Source: Clostridia bacterium (GTDB lineage Bacteria > Bacillota > Clostridia > Christensenellales > Borkfalkiaceae). Taken from it: DNA of 64,000 bases. The stretch is taken from the NCBI GenBank assembly GCA_017501885.1, contig JAFVWA010000198.1, forward strand, positions 1-64,000, read 5' to 3'. The notes beneath the pieces are model-generated. The model did not search any database, was not told where the DNA came from, and saw nothing but the letters and a program-made list of their open reading frames with translations. Each line of letters starts with the position of its first letter. Position 1 is the stretch's first letter. Both the position numbers and the translations under genes were made by a program. Shown here in pieces: positions 8,678-17,740 of this stretch.

Positions 8678-9232
8678 TTAAACGCGAGATATTGCAAAAG
8701 CTTCGCTCATTGAAATTGCCTTTTCGCGAAAAAAACAACTTAATTGCTTAAAGTGTGATCTATACTTGTTTACACTTTGAGTCTCGCTTTGAGCGAGCTT
8801 GATGTAATTAACGTATTTTCCATCGCATTGTTTAATGATGTTTTGATTGAATTCCTTAACGTATTCGCTTTCGCCATTAAGGCAAATTAAAAATAATTGA
8901 ACGTCGGGAATTGCTCTACGTATATTCCTTATTAAGGAGTTGTAGTCTTGAATAGCGGTCGGCGAGTTTTGATCTTCTTCACCCAAACTTAAAAAGACTT
9001 TTTTGGGGTTGATGTCAACTACGCACTCTTTGTAAATTTGCATTGCTTCTTGAATGGTCAGTCCTTCAAAACTTCTATTGTAAACGGCGTGTTCTATTTG
9101 GCTTTTATTTATTAGTTCGTATAATGGGAAGTTTGCCATATAGGTAGAACCTAATATAACGATCTCTTTTTTTAAAGAAAATTCATTTAACTGCTTAATT
9201 GCTTCAATTTGCTTTTCAATGTTTTGTTTCAT
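8678..9232 (-). CDS. Divergent SGNH/GDSL-like protein
   Basis: A 184-aa cytoplasmic-looking protein. The N-terminal IVILGSTYMANFPL resembles block I of SGNH hydrolases (GDS), and VFLSLGEEDQNS...DYNSLIRNIRRAIPDVQLFLICLN matches the block III region where G-x-N-D is usual. The classical catalytic Ser (GDS) and Asn are replaced here (GST, GEED), so activity is doubtful. A good ribosome site (TAGGAG) precedes the ATG. It starts 11 nt after the PQ-loop gene and is probably translated from the same message. Function unknown. Confidence 0.5.
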   Translation of the reverse strand: MKQNIEKQIEAIKQLNEFSLKKEIVILGSTYMANFPLYELINKSQIEHAVYNRSFEGLTIQEAMQIYKECVVDINPKKVFLSLGEEDQNSPTAIQDYNSLIRNIRRAIPDVQLFLICLNGESEYVKEFNQNIIKQCDGKYVNYIKLAQSETQSVNKYRSHFKQLSCFFREKAISMSEAFAISRV

Positions 9233-9243
9233 GACTCTTTCTC

Positions 9244-9516
9244 CTATAAATATTTTTTTGTTTCGTTTTTCTTATATTTGAAAAATAAAAGCAAGTCTAA
9301 ACTCACCACTAATAGATTAAAACAATAAATAATCAATACGTATGTAAGTTGTTTGTTAATAATCTTTCCGATGATTCCCGAAACGTAGCCGATAATTATG
9401 GCTATGATAAAAAACACACTTTTTCCATGGGTTGATTTTGTCTTAACGCTTTTATACACGGATATTGGCCAAGAAAGCCCAAAGCACAAAAGCATTATGA
9501 ATTCAAATATTTGCAT
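9244..9516 (-). CDS. Small PQ-loop/SemiSWEET-like membrane protein
   Basis: A 90-aa protein with three predicted membrane helices (about residues 3-20, 33-52 and 60-80). The segment LSWPISVYKSVKTKSTHGKS after helix 1 resembles the PQ-loop signature of SemiSWEET-type transporters, though W replaces the usual Q before P. SemiSWEETs move sugars as dimers of such three-helix bundles; a transport role here is inferred. The start at 9516 is preferred over the ATG at 9522 because AAGGAG lies 7-8 nt before it. It is divergent from the LysR gene, which may control it. Ends in TAG. Confidence 0.55.
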   Translation of the reverse strand: MQIFEFIMLLCFGLSWPISVYKSVKTKSTHGKSVFFIIAIIIGYVSGIIGKIINKQLTYVLIIYCFNLLVVSLDLLLFFKYKKNETKKYL

Positions 9517-9548
9517 AAGCATTCTCCTTGTTTTTTCCCATTATACGC

Positions 9549-9578
9549 TTGACAAAAGCATTGTGTAAAATATATAAT
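9549..9578 (+). promoter_or_regulatory. Promoter of the lysR-type gene
   Basis: TTGACA (9549-9554), an 18-nt spacer and TATAAT (9573-9578): consensus sigma-A elements upstream of the GTG start at 9620. Confidence 0.8.
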
Positions 9579-9591
9579 TTCTATAGTATTG

Positions 9592-9606
9592 ATAGGTTTA
9601 GCCTAT
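9592..9606. promoter_or_regulatory. Candidate LysR-type operator
   Basis: The inverted repeat ATAGG-TTTAG-CCTAT contains a T-N11-A core. It lies just downstream of the -10 box, where an autorepressing LysR protein could bind. Confidence 0.45.
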
Positions 9607-9619
9607 TAAGGAGACGGCT

Positions 9620-10474
9620 GTGGATATTCAAAAGTTAAGATATTTTTACATAACGGCGCAACTTGAACATTTGACGCGTGCATCTGAAATTTTGCACATT
9701 TCTCAACCTTCTTTGACTCAAGCTATTCAGTCGTTAGAGTTTGAGTTGGGTGTTAGTTTGTTTGAGAGAAAGGGAAGAAAAATTTTCCTAACGCAAATAG
9801 GGAAGGCGCTTAAAAATCGTTTGGAGGAACTTTTGCCTAAATTTGACAGTCTTCCAAAAGAGATAGAACAGCTTAAAACGAGTGCTACTAATTCGGTAAA
9901 ACTGAACATTTTAGCGGCGTCTTCTTTTGTTATAAACGCCATTATGCTTTATAGAAGTAAAAACCCAAACGTTACTTTCGATTTTGAACAAAATCAAGCG
10001 GAAAGTGATTGTGACATTCGTATAACTACTAACGGCATTGAAAACAATACTTCTAATTATTTTAAAAGATGTATTAAAGAAGAAAAAATCTATATAGCCG
10101 TTCCCAAAAACTCTAAGTATGCAGATTGTGAGAGTATAAGTTTAGAAGATATTAAAGAAGAAAGTTTTATTATGCTTTCAAACACGCGTTTGTTCGGTAA
10201 TATTTGCAATAAATTTTGTGCAATTGCAGGCTTTTCACCTAAAATTATTTTCGAATCCGATTCGCCTACCGCCGTTCAAAACGTAATTAGTATGGGCGCA
10301 GGCGTTGCTTTTTGGCCAGAGTATTCTTGGGGTAAAGTAAATAACAAAAAAATTACTTTGGTGCCTATTTCTTTTCCCGTTTGTCAAAGAGACTTGATTT
10401 TTGAACTGCACGAGCGTTTGCCAAAATCAAAATACGCAGAAGATTTTTATAATTATCTGCTCAAAAAAATATAA
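9620..10474 (+). CDS. LysR-family transcriptional regulator
   Basis: A 284-aa regulator. The N-terminal winged HTH (residues 1-60: LRYFYITAQLEHLTRASEILHISQPSLTQAIQSLE) is classical LysR, followed by a substrate-binding domain. The GTG start at 9620 has AAGGAG 7 nt upstream. It is divergent from the PQ-loop/SGNH pair, the usual position for a LysR gene and its target. The inducer is unknown. Confidence 0.9.
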   Translation: MDIQKLRYFYITAQLEHLTRASEILHISQPSLTQAIQSLEFELGVSLFERKGRKIFLTQIGKALKNRLEELLPKFDSLPKEIEQLKTSATNSVKLNILAASSFVINAIMLYRSKNPNVTFDFEQNQAESDCDIRITTNGIENNTSNYFKRCIKEEKIYIAVPKNSKYADCESISLEDIKEESFIMLSNTRLFGNICNKFCAIAGFSPKIIFESDSPTAVQNVISMGAGVAFWPEYSWGKVNNKKITLVPISFPVCQRDLIFELHERLPKSKYAEDFYNYLLKKI

Positions 10475-10478
10475 ACGA

Positions 10479-10506
10479 AAAACGGCAAGTAAAAACTTGC
10501 CGTTTT
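10479..10506. terminator. Bidirectional terminator between the lysR-type gene and the GH gene
   Basis: Stem AAAACGGCAAGT with its complement, loop AAAA, followed by GTTTTG. It separates two convergent genes. Confidence 0.85.
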
Positions 10507-10522
10507 GTTTTGTAAAACTTAT

Positions 10523-11935
10523 TTATTCAACAAAATCGTCTATCGTTAGCAGTAGGGGGTAGTCCTTAACGGGCAGGGAGTTTATTTTTAGGCTTCCGTC
10601 TTCGCATTTTTCAATAAATTTTTCTGAAATTGCAAAAATTTCACCAGTAAGTAAATCAACTATTTTAAGGTTGGTATACGTTGGGGGCAAAATAATGGAC
10701 ACTATGCTTTCAAATTCAGTCGTTAAAACGTTGGTTGGCTTCCAGTAGGCAAGCGCCTTGCTCTTGTTCGGGCGAGAAAAACCAACAGTTAAAAGTGCAT
10801 CGTATTCTTCGGTCATTTGATTGGGGAACATAGAAAATTCTTCCCAATGAAATACCGCAGGCAAATTTTTAACGGTTGCGTCTGAAAGTGTAGAACATAT
10901 ATTTTGATAGGCGTAAAAAGAAGGCTTAAAGTCGTATTCCCCTATAGAAAAACCATCGTCGTCAAACTGGGCGCGTAAAACTCCAAAATGCCCGTAATCT
11001 AAATAAGAACCTTTATCTCCCACCTTGCCGTTTAACGCTTCAATCATATCCACGGCAGTAAACCAAGAAACGAACTCCACGCCGTTTTTAAGTTCGGTCA
11101 AAACCCTTCTAAGTAAAAGTTTTGCTTGCTTTTTCTCCGTCCAATTGCCATACATTAGCGCGCCGAACCCATCGCTTCTAGAAGGGCAACCTGTTTCGCC
11201 TTGTATCAGTTTGATATTGGGATTATACTCGTTTGCAACGGCGCGGATAGCGTTTGCCGTTTCGGTGGTGCGAGTTTCCTTTTCGCAGTAATCGTGGAAG
11301 GTAACGGCGTCTATATGCTTTGCCATACCCGTCTCAAAAGCGTCTATAAGCCAGCCGAGATGTTCTCTGCCGGCAAACGAGCAACCGAAAATCTTTGCGT
11401 TTGGAATAACTGATTTTATTGTTTTAGAAGTTTCTATTGCAAAATTGCCGTATTCCGTTCCGCTTATTCCGTGCTTCCAACAATGCGCGCCATCAGGCTC
11501 GTTCCACACTTCAAACTCGCTAATTCTATCCTTAAAATGATTGGCAAAAGCCGTGCAGTAGTTTTTCCAAGCAAGTTTTTCTTGGTCGGTTTTTACGGGC
11601 GGACAACCAACCGCTCCAAAAACTTGTTTAGCCATATCGGTATATAGGGGGTTGCCGTAACACATAGTTACCCAAGGTTTTAGCCCGCGAGAAATAAGGT
11701 TATCGACTATTTGGTCTAACCAAGAAAAGTCGTAAACTCCCTTTTTTGTTTCCGTTCTCATCCAACCTGATTGCAGTCTAACGCGTTTTGCTCCTAAAAG
11801 AGCAAGTTTATCGTAGGTTCGGTTTGGGGCGAAAACCTTTCTGTCTAACTTTTCTAAGCCTATGCTAAAGGGAGAATTTTGAATTTCCAAAGAGCATTTA
11901 GGCTTGATTTTTCCTACTAATTTAAAACGATTCAT
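10523..11935 (-). CDS. Clan GH-A glycosidase, GH39-like
   Basis: A 470-aa retaining beta-glycosidase of the TIM-barrel clan GH-A. FEVWNEPDG places the acid/base Glu at about residue 146, and IKLIQGETG places the nucleophile Glu near 247. The sequence resembles GH39 beta-xylosidases, but family assignment by eye is uncertain. There is no signal peptide, so it acts inside the cell on imported oligosaccharides. A small beta domain fills the C-terminal ~130 residues. The ribosome site AAGGAG lies just before the ATG. Single gene, convergent with the lysR-type gene and divergent from galM. Confidence 0.75.
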   Translation of the reverse strand: MNRFKLVGKIKPKCSLEIQNSPFSIGLEKLDRKVFAPNRTYDKLALLGAKRVRLQSGWMRTETKKGVYDFSWLDQIVDNLISRGLKPWVTMCYGNPLYTDMAKQVFGAVGCPPVKTDQEKLAWKNYCTAFANHFKDRISEFEVWNEPDGAHCWKHGISGTEYGNFAIETSKTIKSVIPNAKIFGCSFAGREHLGWLIDAFETGMAKHIDAVTFHDYCEKETRTTETANAIRAVANEYNPNIKLIQGETGCPSRSDGFGALMYGNWTEKKQAKLLLRRVLTELKNGVEFVSWFTAVDMIEALNGKVGDKGSYLDYGHFGVLRAQFDDDGFSIGEYDFKPSFYAYQNICSTLSDATVKNLPAVFHWEEFSMFPNQMTEEYDALLTVGFSRPNKSKALAYWKPTNVLTTEFESIVSIILPPTYTNLKIVDLLTGEIFAISEKFIEKCEDGSLKINSLPVKDYPLLLTIDDFVE

Positions 11936-11997
11936 AATAATCTCCTTTTTTTCATTATACCGCGCCCACTATTTTAGGTATATAACTATCTAAACAA

Positions 11998-12040
11998 TAT
12001 TTTTAATTATTTTACGATATTTTTAATTATTTTACGATTA
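11998..12040. repeat. 20-bp tandem direct repeat upstream of galM
   Basis: The unit TTTTAATTATTTTACGAT occurs twice (12001-12018 and 12021-12038) with a period of 20 bp, close to two helical turns. It lies in the 249-bp divergent region between the GH39-like gene and galM, which holds no gene. Possible paired binding sites; AT slippage is the alternative. Confidence 0.5.
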
Positions 12041-12184
12041 TAATTGAAAATTTTTTGAAAATATTATACAATTTAAATATAATGAAAATGGTTTGATTAT
12101 AAAGGTCAAACTTTTCAACATTCGTGATTTTTCTCAAAGCAAAATAAAGCAAGTTTAGATTTTTTCATTATTTTGGAGTGTGGC

Positions 12185-13225
12185 ATGGTTAAAAAAACAT
12201 CTTCATTTATTAAAAACGGTTTAGAAAACCAAGTGTGGACACTTACTAATAAAAACGGTTGTTCCATGCAAATGACCAATTATGGAGCAAGGATAATTTC
12301 GCTTATCGTTCCCGATAAAAACGGCAACCTTTCGGACGTTATTGTGGGCGCAAAAAACCCCGCCGATTATTATGATATACGGGACTATTTTGGAGCGACT
12401 GTTGGTAGGTGTTGTAACCGTATTGAAGACGGAAAATTTACCTTAAACGGCACCCCTTATCAAGTAGAAATAAACCAAAATGGAAACTGCTTGCACGGTG
12501 GAAAAACCGCGTCTTTCGACAGGGCTATATGGCAAGCTAGAGCGATAGGAGAAACCTTGCGATTTACACTGTTTTCAGAAGACGGCGCAAGCGGTTTTCC
12601 AGGCAATATGAAAGTGACGGCAGACTACACGCTTACAGACGAAAATAGCGTGGTTTTTGAAGTGACTGCAACAAGCGATAAAGACACGCTTTGTAACCTT
12701 ACTCAACACTCCTTTTTTAACATAGGCGACGACCAGACGGTGCTTGACCAATTACTAACGATTGACGCCGACAAAATAACGCCTGTAGACGAAAGACTTC
12801 TTTGCCACGGCGACTTCTTAAACGTGGACAATACCCCCTTTGATTTTAGAACGCCAAAAAGGGTAGGACAAGATATTTTTAGCAACCACCCCATTACCAG
12901 TAGAAGTCGGGGATACGATATAAATTTTTGCATAAATAGAAAGAGCGAAAGGGATTTGGAGCATTGCGCCACGCTTTTCGACCAAAAGAGTGGCCGAGTT
13001 TTAGAGTGCTGGACAACTCTGCCGGGACTACAAATTTATACCACGAACGGAGATAAAGTTTTTGAAACGTTTGAAGGCAAAAAGCCTTACGTGAAGCATT
13101 GTGCCATTTGTTTAGAAACGCAATTTTTCCCAAATTCGCCAAACTGCCCAAACTACCCGAGCGTAGTTTTAAAGAAAGGGGAAGTCTTCCACCACAAAAC
13201 CATTTATAAATTTTTAGTTAAATAA
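12185..13225 (+). CDS. galM: Aldose 1-epimerase
   Basis: A 346-aa mutarotase that interconverts alpha and beta anomers of galactose/glucose, usually feeding the Leloir pathway. Family marks: NYGARIISLIVPDKNG, the GATVGRCCNRI motif, NCLHGG, and a LTQHSFFN catalytic His region; the C-terminal CLETQFFPNSPNCPNYPS is diagnostic. The ATG at 12185 has GGAG 6 nt upstream; a TTG at 12173 is less likely. It is divergent from the GH39-like glycosidase and may share its regulation. Confidence 0.93.
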   Translation: MVKKTSSFIKNGLENQVWTLTNKNGCSMQMTNYGARIISLIVPDKNGNLSDVIVGAKNPADYYDIRDYFGATVGRCCNRIEDGKFTLNGTPYQVEINQNGNCLHGGKTASFDRAIWQARAIGETLRFTLFSEDGASGFPGNMKVTADYTLTDENSVVFEVTATSDKDTLCNLTQHSFFNIGDDQTVLDQLLTIDADKITPVDERLLCHGDFLNVDNTPFDFRTPKRVGQDIFSNHPITSRSRGYDINFCINRKSERDLEHCATLFDQKSGRVLECWTTLPGLQIYTTNGDKVFETFEGKKPYVKHCAICLETQFFPNSPNCPNYPSVVLKKGEVFHHKTIYKFLVK

Positions 13226-13254
13226 AAAGCAGGGGGATTTTTTCTCCCTGCTTT
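13226..13254 (+). terminator. Terminator after galM
   Basis: Stem AAAGCAGGG with CCCTGCTTT around an AT-rich loop, directly after the stop codon. The trailing T-run is weak. Confidence 0.7.
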
Positions 13255-13281
13255 AATATTGTCAAAAATTTTCATAAACTA

Positions 13282-13310
13282 ATGACAAAACTATAGTTTT
13301 GTGTTACAAT
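13282..13310 (+). promoter_or_regulatory. Promoter of the wall-polymer operon
   Basis: ATGACA (13282-13287), 17 nt, TACAAT (13305-13310). The stretch ATAAACTAATGACAAAA at 13274-13290 and the TGTGTTACAAT end are repeated in the promoter at 18547. Confidence 0.75.
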
Positions 13311-13365
13311 GAAAAAAATTCTTGAAGTTTCGCAATCAAGAATAAAAGGAGGGGAAACTGATTAA

Positions 13366-14841
13366 ATGTCAACAGACAGTTCATTAAAAAATAAAACAGT
13401 TTCGAGTTTGCTTTGGAAATTTGGGGAAAGGATTTCTGCACAATTGGTATCAATGATAGTTTCAATTGTGTTAGCAAGATTGTTAACTCCTGATGATTAT
13501 GGTGTTGTTGGTATAATAGCGATTTTTTTCGCTTTTGCGAACGTGCTTATTTCGGGCGGGTTTAACGCCGCACTTATTCAGAAGAAGGATGCTAATATAG
13601 AGGACTACTCAAACGTATTATTCATAAGTTTAATTAGTTCTACGATAGTTTATCTTATTTTGTTTTTTTGCGCCCCCTATTTGGCGCACATTTATGACAA
13701 AGAGATTTTGGTTCCCGTTATTAGAGTCATGGGGATTACGCTATTTATTAGCGCTTTTAAGTCTGTTTTATGTGCATATATATCTAGTCGTTTGCAATTT
13801 AAAAAGTTTTTCTTGTCCACGATTGTCGGAACGATAATTTCTGCTGTTGTTGGCATAGTTATGGCGGCTAAAGGATATGGGTGCTGGGCATTAGTTGGAC
13901 AACAAATGACGAATGTGCTAATTGACACATTAGTCTTGTATTTTTCAACAAGGGTAAGGTTTGTTTTTAAATTTACCCCTAGGAAAGCGAAAGGCTTATT
14001 TAGATATGGTTGGAAAATTTTAGTTGCTTCAGAGATAAGTGTGTTGTATGAAGAAATAAATCCACTAATTATAGGTGTAAAGTTTTCAGCTGCGAATCTT
14101 GCTTTTTATGCTAAAGGAAAGAGTTTTCCAAATTTAATAAATGCATCGTTAGCTGATTCACTATCCGCGGTGCTTTTCCCTGTTATGGCAAAAATTCAAG
14201 ATGACAAAGAAGCTGTTTTAAGATGTACACGAAATTATATGCGACTTACATCGTTTGTGATTTTTCCTGCAATGATTGGTTTTTTGGCTATTGCTGAAAA
14301 CTTTGTTTTAATTCTTTTAACTGAAAAATGGTTGCCAACAACAATCTACATTCAAATGTTTTGCATAGTTTACATGTTTAATATTATTCAAGTAGGAAAT
14401 CTTCAGGTTATAAGAGCTATTGGGAGAAGCGATATTATTTTAAAACTGGAAATTATTAAAAAGTCATTATATTCGATAGTTATTTTACTGTTTGTTTTTT
14501 TAACTAATGATCCTGTTTATCTAGGGCTTGCTTGCATAGTTAATACGGGACTTGCAACAGTTATTAATACTTATCCAAACAAAAAGTTAATAGGATACAA
14601 ATATTCCATGCAATTAAGCGACTTGATTTGGAATTTTCTTACAGCAATAGCTATGGGAGCTGTAGTCTGGGCTATTGGGCTACTCGGTATTAATCTATAT
14701 CTCTTATTAATCTTACAAGTTTTTACAGGTGTTATTGTATATACTTTGTTGAGCCTTATAACAAAGAATCCTGCAATGAAATATTTTATTTCTACGATTA
14801 AATCTTTCTTTGCAAAGAGAAGGAGGGCGGACGCTTGTTAA
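13366..14841 (+). CDS. Polysaccharide flippase (Wzx-type, MOP superfamily)
   Basis: A 491-aa membrane protein with about 12-14 hydrophobic helices and the N-terminal pattern of oligosaccharide flippases (LLWKFGERISAQLVSMIVSIVLARLLTPDDYGVVGII). It would move lipid-linked glycan or polymer units across the cytoplasmic membrane. A strong AGGAGGGG site precedes the ATG. First gene of a five-gene AT-rich operon for a surface polymer; it overlaps the next gene by 7 nt. Confidence 0.9.
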   Translation: MSTDSSLKNKTVSSLLWKFGERISAQLVSMIVSIVLARLLTPDDYGVVGIIAIFFAFANVLISGGFNAALIQKKDANIEDYSNVLFISLISSTIVYLILFFCAPYLAHIYDKEILVPVIRVMGITLFISAFKSVLCAYISSRLQFKKFFLSTIVGTIISAVVGIVMAAKGYGCWALVGQQMTNVLIDTLVLYFSTRVRFVFKFTPRKAKGLFRYGWKILVASEISVLYEEINPLIIGVKFSAANLAFYAKGKSFPNLINASLADSLSAVLFPVMAKIQDDKEAVLRCTRNYMRLTSFVIFPAMIGFLAIAENFVLILLTEKWLPTTIYIQMFCIVYMFNIIQVGNLQVIRAIGRSDIILKLEIIKKSLYSIVILLFVFLTNDPVYLGLACIVNTGLATVINTYPNKKLIGYKYSMQLSDLIWNFLTAIAMGAVVWAIGLLGINLYLLLILQVFTGVIVYTLLSLITKNPAMKYFISTIKSFFAKRRRADAC

Positions 14842-15971
14842 AAATAAAAAGGATTTTAAAGAGATTTTTAATTAGTTTGTTGCCAATAAGAAAAATTATC
14901 ATAATGGAAAGCGTTCCTGATTTTTCAGATAATACTAAAGCAGTATATGATGAATTCATTAGAAGAGGCGTTAATAAGAAATATAAAATTATTTGGATGG
15001 TCGGACAAGCGTTTAATAATAACGTATCAGAAAAGAACGTAAAGTTTTTAAATATACAGTCAAAACGAAATCGTTTAAAAGAGCGTTATTATAATTTGGT
15101 TGCAAAATGTTTAATTTCTTGCAACAGATTTTTAGTATCAAAGCGAAAACAACAATTTTCAATGTTTTTAGCGCATGGGACAACTCTTAAGTCTATAAGG
15201 AATTATTATAATATTCCTGCTACGATAAATGCGTGTTTGGCGGCTGGGAATGGTGTAAAAGAGTTAGATGCATACGAATTTAATTACAACATAGAAAAGA
15301 TTGTTGCACTTGGTTTTCCTAGAAATGACGTATTGTGTAAAGAAGAGAATAAGTCGAGAATTCTGTTCGGTGGAGTTTACGATAAGGTTGTAGCGTGGTA
15401 TCCAACTTTTAGACAACATAAGAGTGGCTTAAAAACTGCTTCAAGTAAATCGTTGCCGATTATAGATAATATAAAAAGTGCGATGCGTTTAAATGACGTT
15501 GCAAAACAAAAAAACATATTATTGGTTTTAAAACCACATTTTGCGCAAGACGTTTCTTATATAAAGGACTTAAACTTAAGCAACTTAAAGTTGATAGACG
15601 ATGATTTTTTTGTAAGGAATGAAATCAGTTCTTATGAATTTATTAGCGCATGTGCTGCCCTTATTTCAGATTATTCTTCAATATACTTTGATTACATTCT
15701 GTGTGATAAGCCCGTTGCTGTTATTTGGGAAGATATAGATGAGTATAAAAAGAATCCTGGTCTTATCGATAATTATGAATATTACTTAAAGGGTGCTGAA
15801 AAAATATATACACTTTCAGATTTTTGTCAATTTCTTGAAAGAGTTTCTAATGGAGAAGATATTTTAAGTGCAGAAAGAAAGGAGATAAGAGATAAGACGA
15901 ACTATTCTACAGATGGTAAAAACTCGGAGAGGGTGGTCGATTATATTTTATCTCAAATAAATTATAGGTAA
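14835..15971 (+). CDS. CDP-glycerol/CDP-ribitol polyol-phosphate transferase (TagB/TagF type)
   Basis: A 378-aa member of the CDP-glycerol glycerophosphotransferase family. Family marks are ILLVLKPHF and the C-terminal ISDYSSIYFDYILCDKPVAVIWED. These enzymes transfer glycerol-P or ribitol-P to wall or capsule polymers at the inner membrane face. The presence of a cytidylyltransferase plus SDR downstream favours ribitol-P. It starts at TTG 14835, overlapping the flippase stop, with AGGAGGG upstream. Confidence 0.85.
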   Translation: MLKIKRILKRFLISLLPIRKIIIMESVPDFSDNTKAVYDEFIRRGVNKKYKIIWMVGQAFNNNVSEKNVKFLNIQSKRNRLKERYYNLVAKCLISCNRFLVSKRKQQFSMFLAHGTTLKSIRNYYNIPATINACLAAGNGVKELDAYEFNYNIEKIVALGFPRNDVLCKEENKSRILFGGVYDKVVAWYPTFRQHKSGLKTASSKSLPIIDNIKSAMRLNDVAKQKNILLVLKPHFAQDVSYIKDLNLSNLKLIDDDFFVRNEISSYEFISACAALISDYSSIYFDYILCDKPVAVIWEDIDEYKKNPGLIDNYEYYLKGAEKIYTLSDFCQFLERVSNGEDILSAERKEIRDKTNYSTDGKNSERVVDYILSQINYR

Positions 15972-15973
15972 AT

Positions 15974-17029
15974 ATGTTAATATTTCTAATTGTTTTATTA
16001 GTGCTCTCTTTGTGGAAAGTTAAGTTTTCATCTTTTCACGAAGACTACATGGGAAAAGGCCAAACGGGGGCAATAAAGGGTTTCTTTGCCATAATTGTTT
16101 TATTCTCACACGTTAGGGGTTACATAACGTTAACAGATTCTTTTTTGGATGTTTCTTTTGTTTACGTGATAAATCGTATAGGGCAATTGATGGTAACCAT
16201 GTTTTTCTTTTATTCGGGTTTTGGTGTTTTTAAGTCCTACAAAGAAAAACAAAATTATGCAAAAGGGTTTTTTAAAAACAGATTTCTAAAAACGATTCTT
16301 CACTTTGATATAGCTGTTTTATGCTATTTAGTGTTATCTTTAATAATAGGGGTAACTTATGAAACTAAAGATTATGTTTTTGCTTGGATAGGATGGACTT
16401 CTTTAGGCAATTCTAACTGGTTTATATTTATCACGCTTTTATTATACTTAATAACTTATCTATCTTTTTTGACTTTCGAGCGTAGCAAAAGAAAAGAACT
16501 GTTAGTTTTAATATTCATCTCTATTTTGTCGTGTGCTAGTTGGCTCGCATTGTTTTTTGCAGGTAAAGAAAATTATTGGTTCAACACTTTTTTGTGTTAT
16601 CCTTTTGGTATGTGGTTCGCTTACTTTGAAAAAAGAATAAATGACTTGTTGAAAGAGAAAAAAGCTGTTCACTATCTGATTATAGTTTTTTCAGTTGTCT
16701 CTTTTACCTTGGCTTATTTGTTCCTAGCCCGGATAGTTCAACGAGATGCGGCACATAGTGTGGTAAGCGTATTATTTTGCCTTATGCTAGCATGTCTTAT
16801 GACGAAGATAAAAATCGATAACCCAATTCTTCGCTGGTTGGGAAAATACAGTTTTTTAATATATATTTTACAAAGACTTCCTATGATAGTTCTGTTTGCG
16901 ATAGGGCTTTCAAATAGCGTATTATTCGTTTGTGCAAGTACTCTTATAACTATTTGCATTTCGTTCCTGTTAAATATGCTATTTGAAAGAATAGACAAAA
17001 CACTATTCAACAAGAAAAAAATAAATTAA
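15974..17029 (+). CDS. Membrane acyltransferase (acyltransferase 3 family)
   Basis: A 351-aa protein with about 10 membrane helices. An early His after the first cytoplasmic segment (LFSHVRGYI) matches the conserved His of acyltransferase-3 proteins, and the MFFFYSGFGVF helix is also typical. It probably adds O-acetyl or similar groups to the surface polymer made by this operon. It starts 2 nt after the previous stop, so it is translationally linked. Confidence 0.85.
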   Translation: MLIFLIVLLVLSLWKVKFSSFHEDYMGKGQTGAIKGFFAIIVLFSHVRGYITLTDSFLDVSFVYVINRIGQLMVTMFFFYSGFGVFKSYKEKQNYAKGFFKNRFLKTILHFDIAVLCYLVLSLIIGVTYETKDYVFAWIGWTSLGNSNWFIFITLLLYLITYLSFLTFERSKRKELLVLIFISILSCASWLALFFAGKENYWFNTFLCYPFGMWFAYFEKRINDLLKEKKAVHYLIIVFSVVSFTLAYLFLARIVQRDAAHSVVSVLFCLMLACLMTKIKIDNPILRWLGKYSFLIYILQRLPMIVLFAIGLSNSVLFVCASTLITICISFLLNMLFERIDKTLFNKKKIN

Positions 17030-17050
17030 AATGTTTATAAGGAGACATAG

Positions 17051-17740
17051 ATGTATAGCTTTATTTTATTGTCTGCAGGAAAGGGACTAAGGTTTGGTAG
17101 AGATATTCCTAAGCAATATCTTTTATTGGCTGGGAAACCAATGATTGTTCACACCTTAGAAAGAGCGGATAGAATCGATAGGGTAAAAGAAATAATAGTT
17201 GTGTGTGAAAAAGAATTTATTTCGCTTATAAAAAGTTACGTAGACGATTATAGAATTTGCAAAAAGATTGTTTTCGTTGAAGGTGGAAAAACTAGACAAG
17301 AATCGGTATATAACGCTTTGCGGGAGGCTTCTTTCGACAACGTTATCGTTCAGGAGGCGGCAAGACCTTTGGTAACTGTTTCCGATTTTAATAAGCTAAT
17401 ACAATGTCCACACTTAAACGTGTCCTACACCTATCAAATACCGTATACCGTTTTAAAAAAGAACTCAAACAACAATATTTCAGGCGTGCTTGAAAGAAAT
17501 GAACTTGTTAACATACAATTGCCACAAAAGTTTAGCAAGGATGATTTGTTGTATGCTCATGACCAAGCATTGAAAGAAGGGAAGACTTTTACTGAAGATG
17601 CAAGCATGGTATATAGTTATTGTGAAACGCCAGTGTTTTGCTTGCAAGGCACGCCTTATAATGTAAAGATAACCGAATACGTGGACCTTTTGTATGGAGA
17701 AATGTTATTAAAGGAAGAATTTGTTAAGGAGTCTAACTAA
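17051..17740 (+). CDS. IspD/TarI-type cytidylyltransferase, probably ribitol-5-phosphate
   Basis: A 229-aa nucleotidyltransferase. The CTP-binding loop is LLSAGKGLRFGRDIPKQY, followed by EGGKTRQESVYNAL. IspD (isoprenoid) and TarI (CDP-ribitol) share this fold. The setting, with a polyol-phosphate transferase upstream and a reductase immediately downstream, favours CDP-ribitol. An AAGGAG site lies 7 nt before the ATG. Its stop overlaps the next ATG by one base. Confidence 0.82.
   Translation: MYSFILLSAGKGLRFGRDIPKQYLLLAGKPMIVHTLERADRIDRVKEIIVVCEKEFISLIKSYVDDYRICKKIVFVEGGKTRQESVYNALREASFDNVIVQEAARPLVTVSDFNKLIQCPHLNVSYTYQIPYTVLKKNSNNNISGVLERNELVNIQLPQKFSKDDLLYAHDQALKEGKTFTEDASMVYSYCETPVFCLQGTPYNVKITEYVDLLYGEMLLKEEFVKESN

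Noticed and set aside
8487..8681. A 64-codon plus-strand frame
   Set aside because: It runs through four hairpins and a terminator, has no ribosome site and no protein-like composition.
14835..15971. Capsule operon as part of a prophage or mobile element
   Set aside because: No integrase, transposase or phage gene is seen; AT-richness alone is usual for surface-polymer loci.
17051..17740. Assignment as IspD of isoprenoid synthesis
   Set aside because: The context is a polyol-phosphate polymer operon with an SDR; IspD remains possible but less likely.
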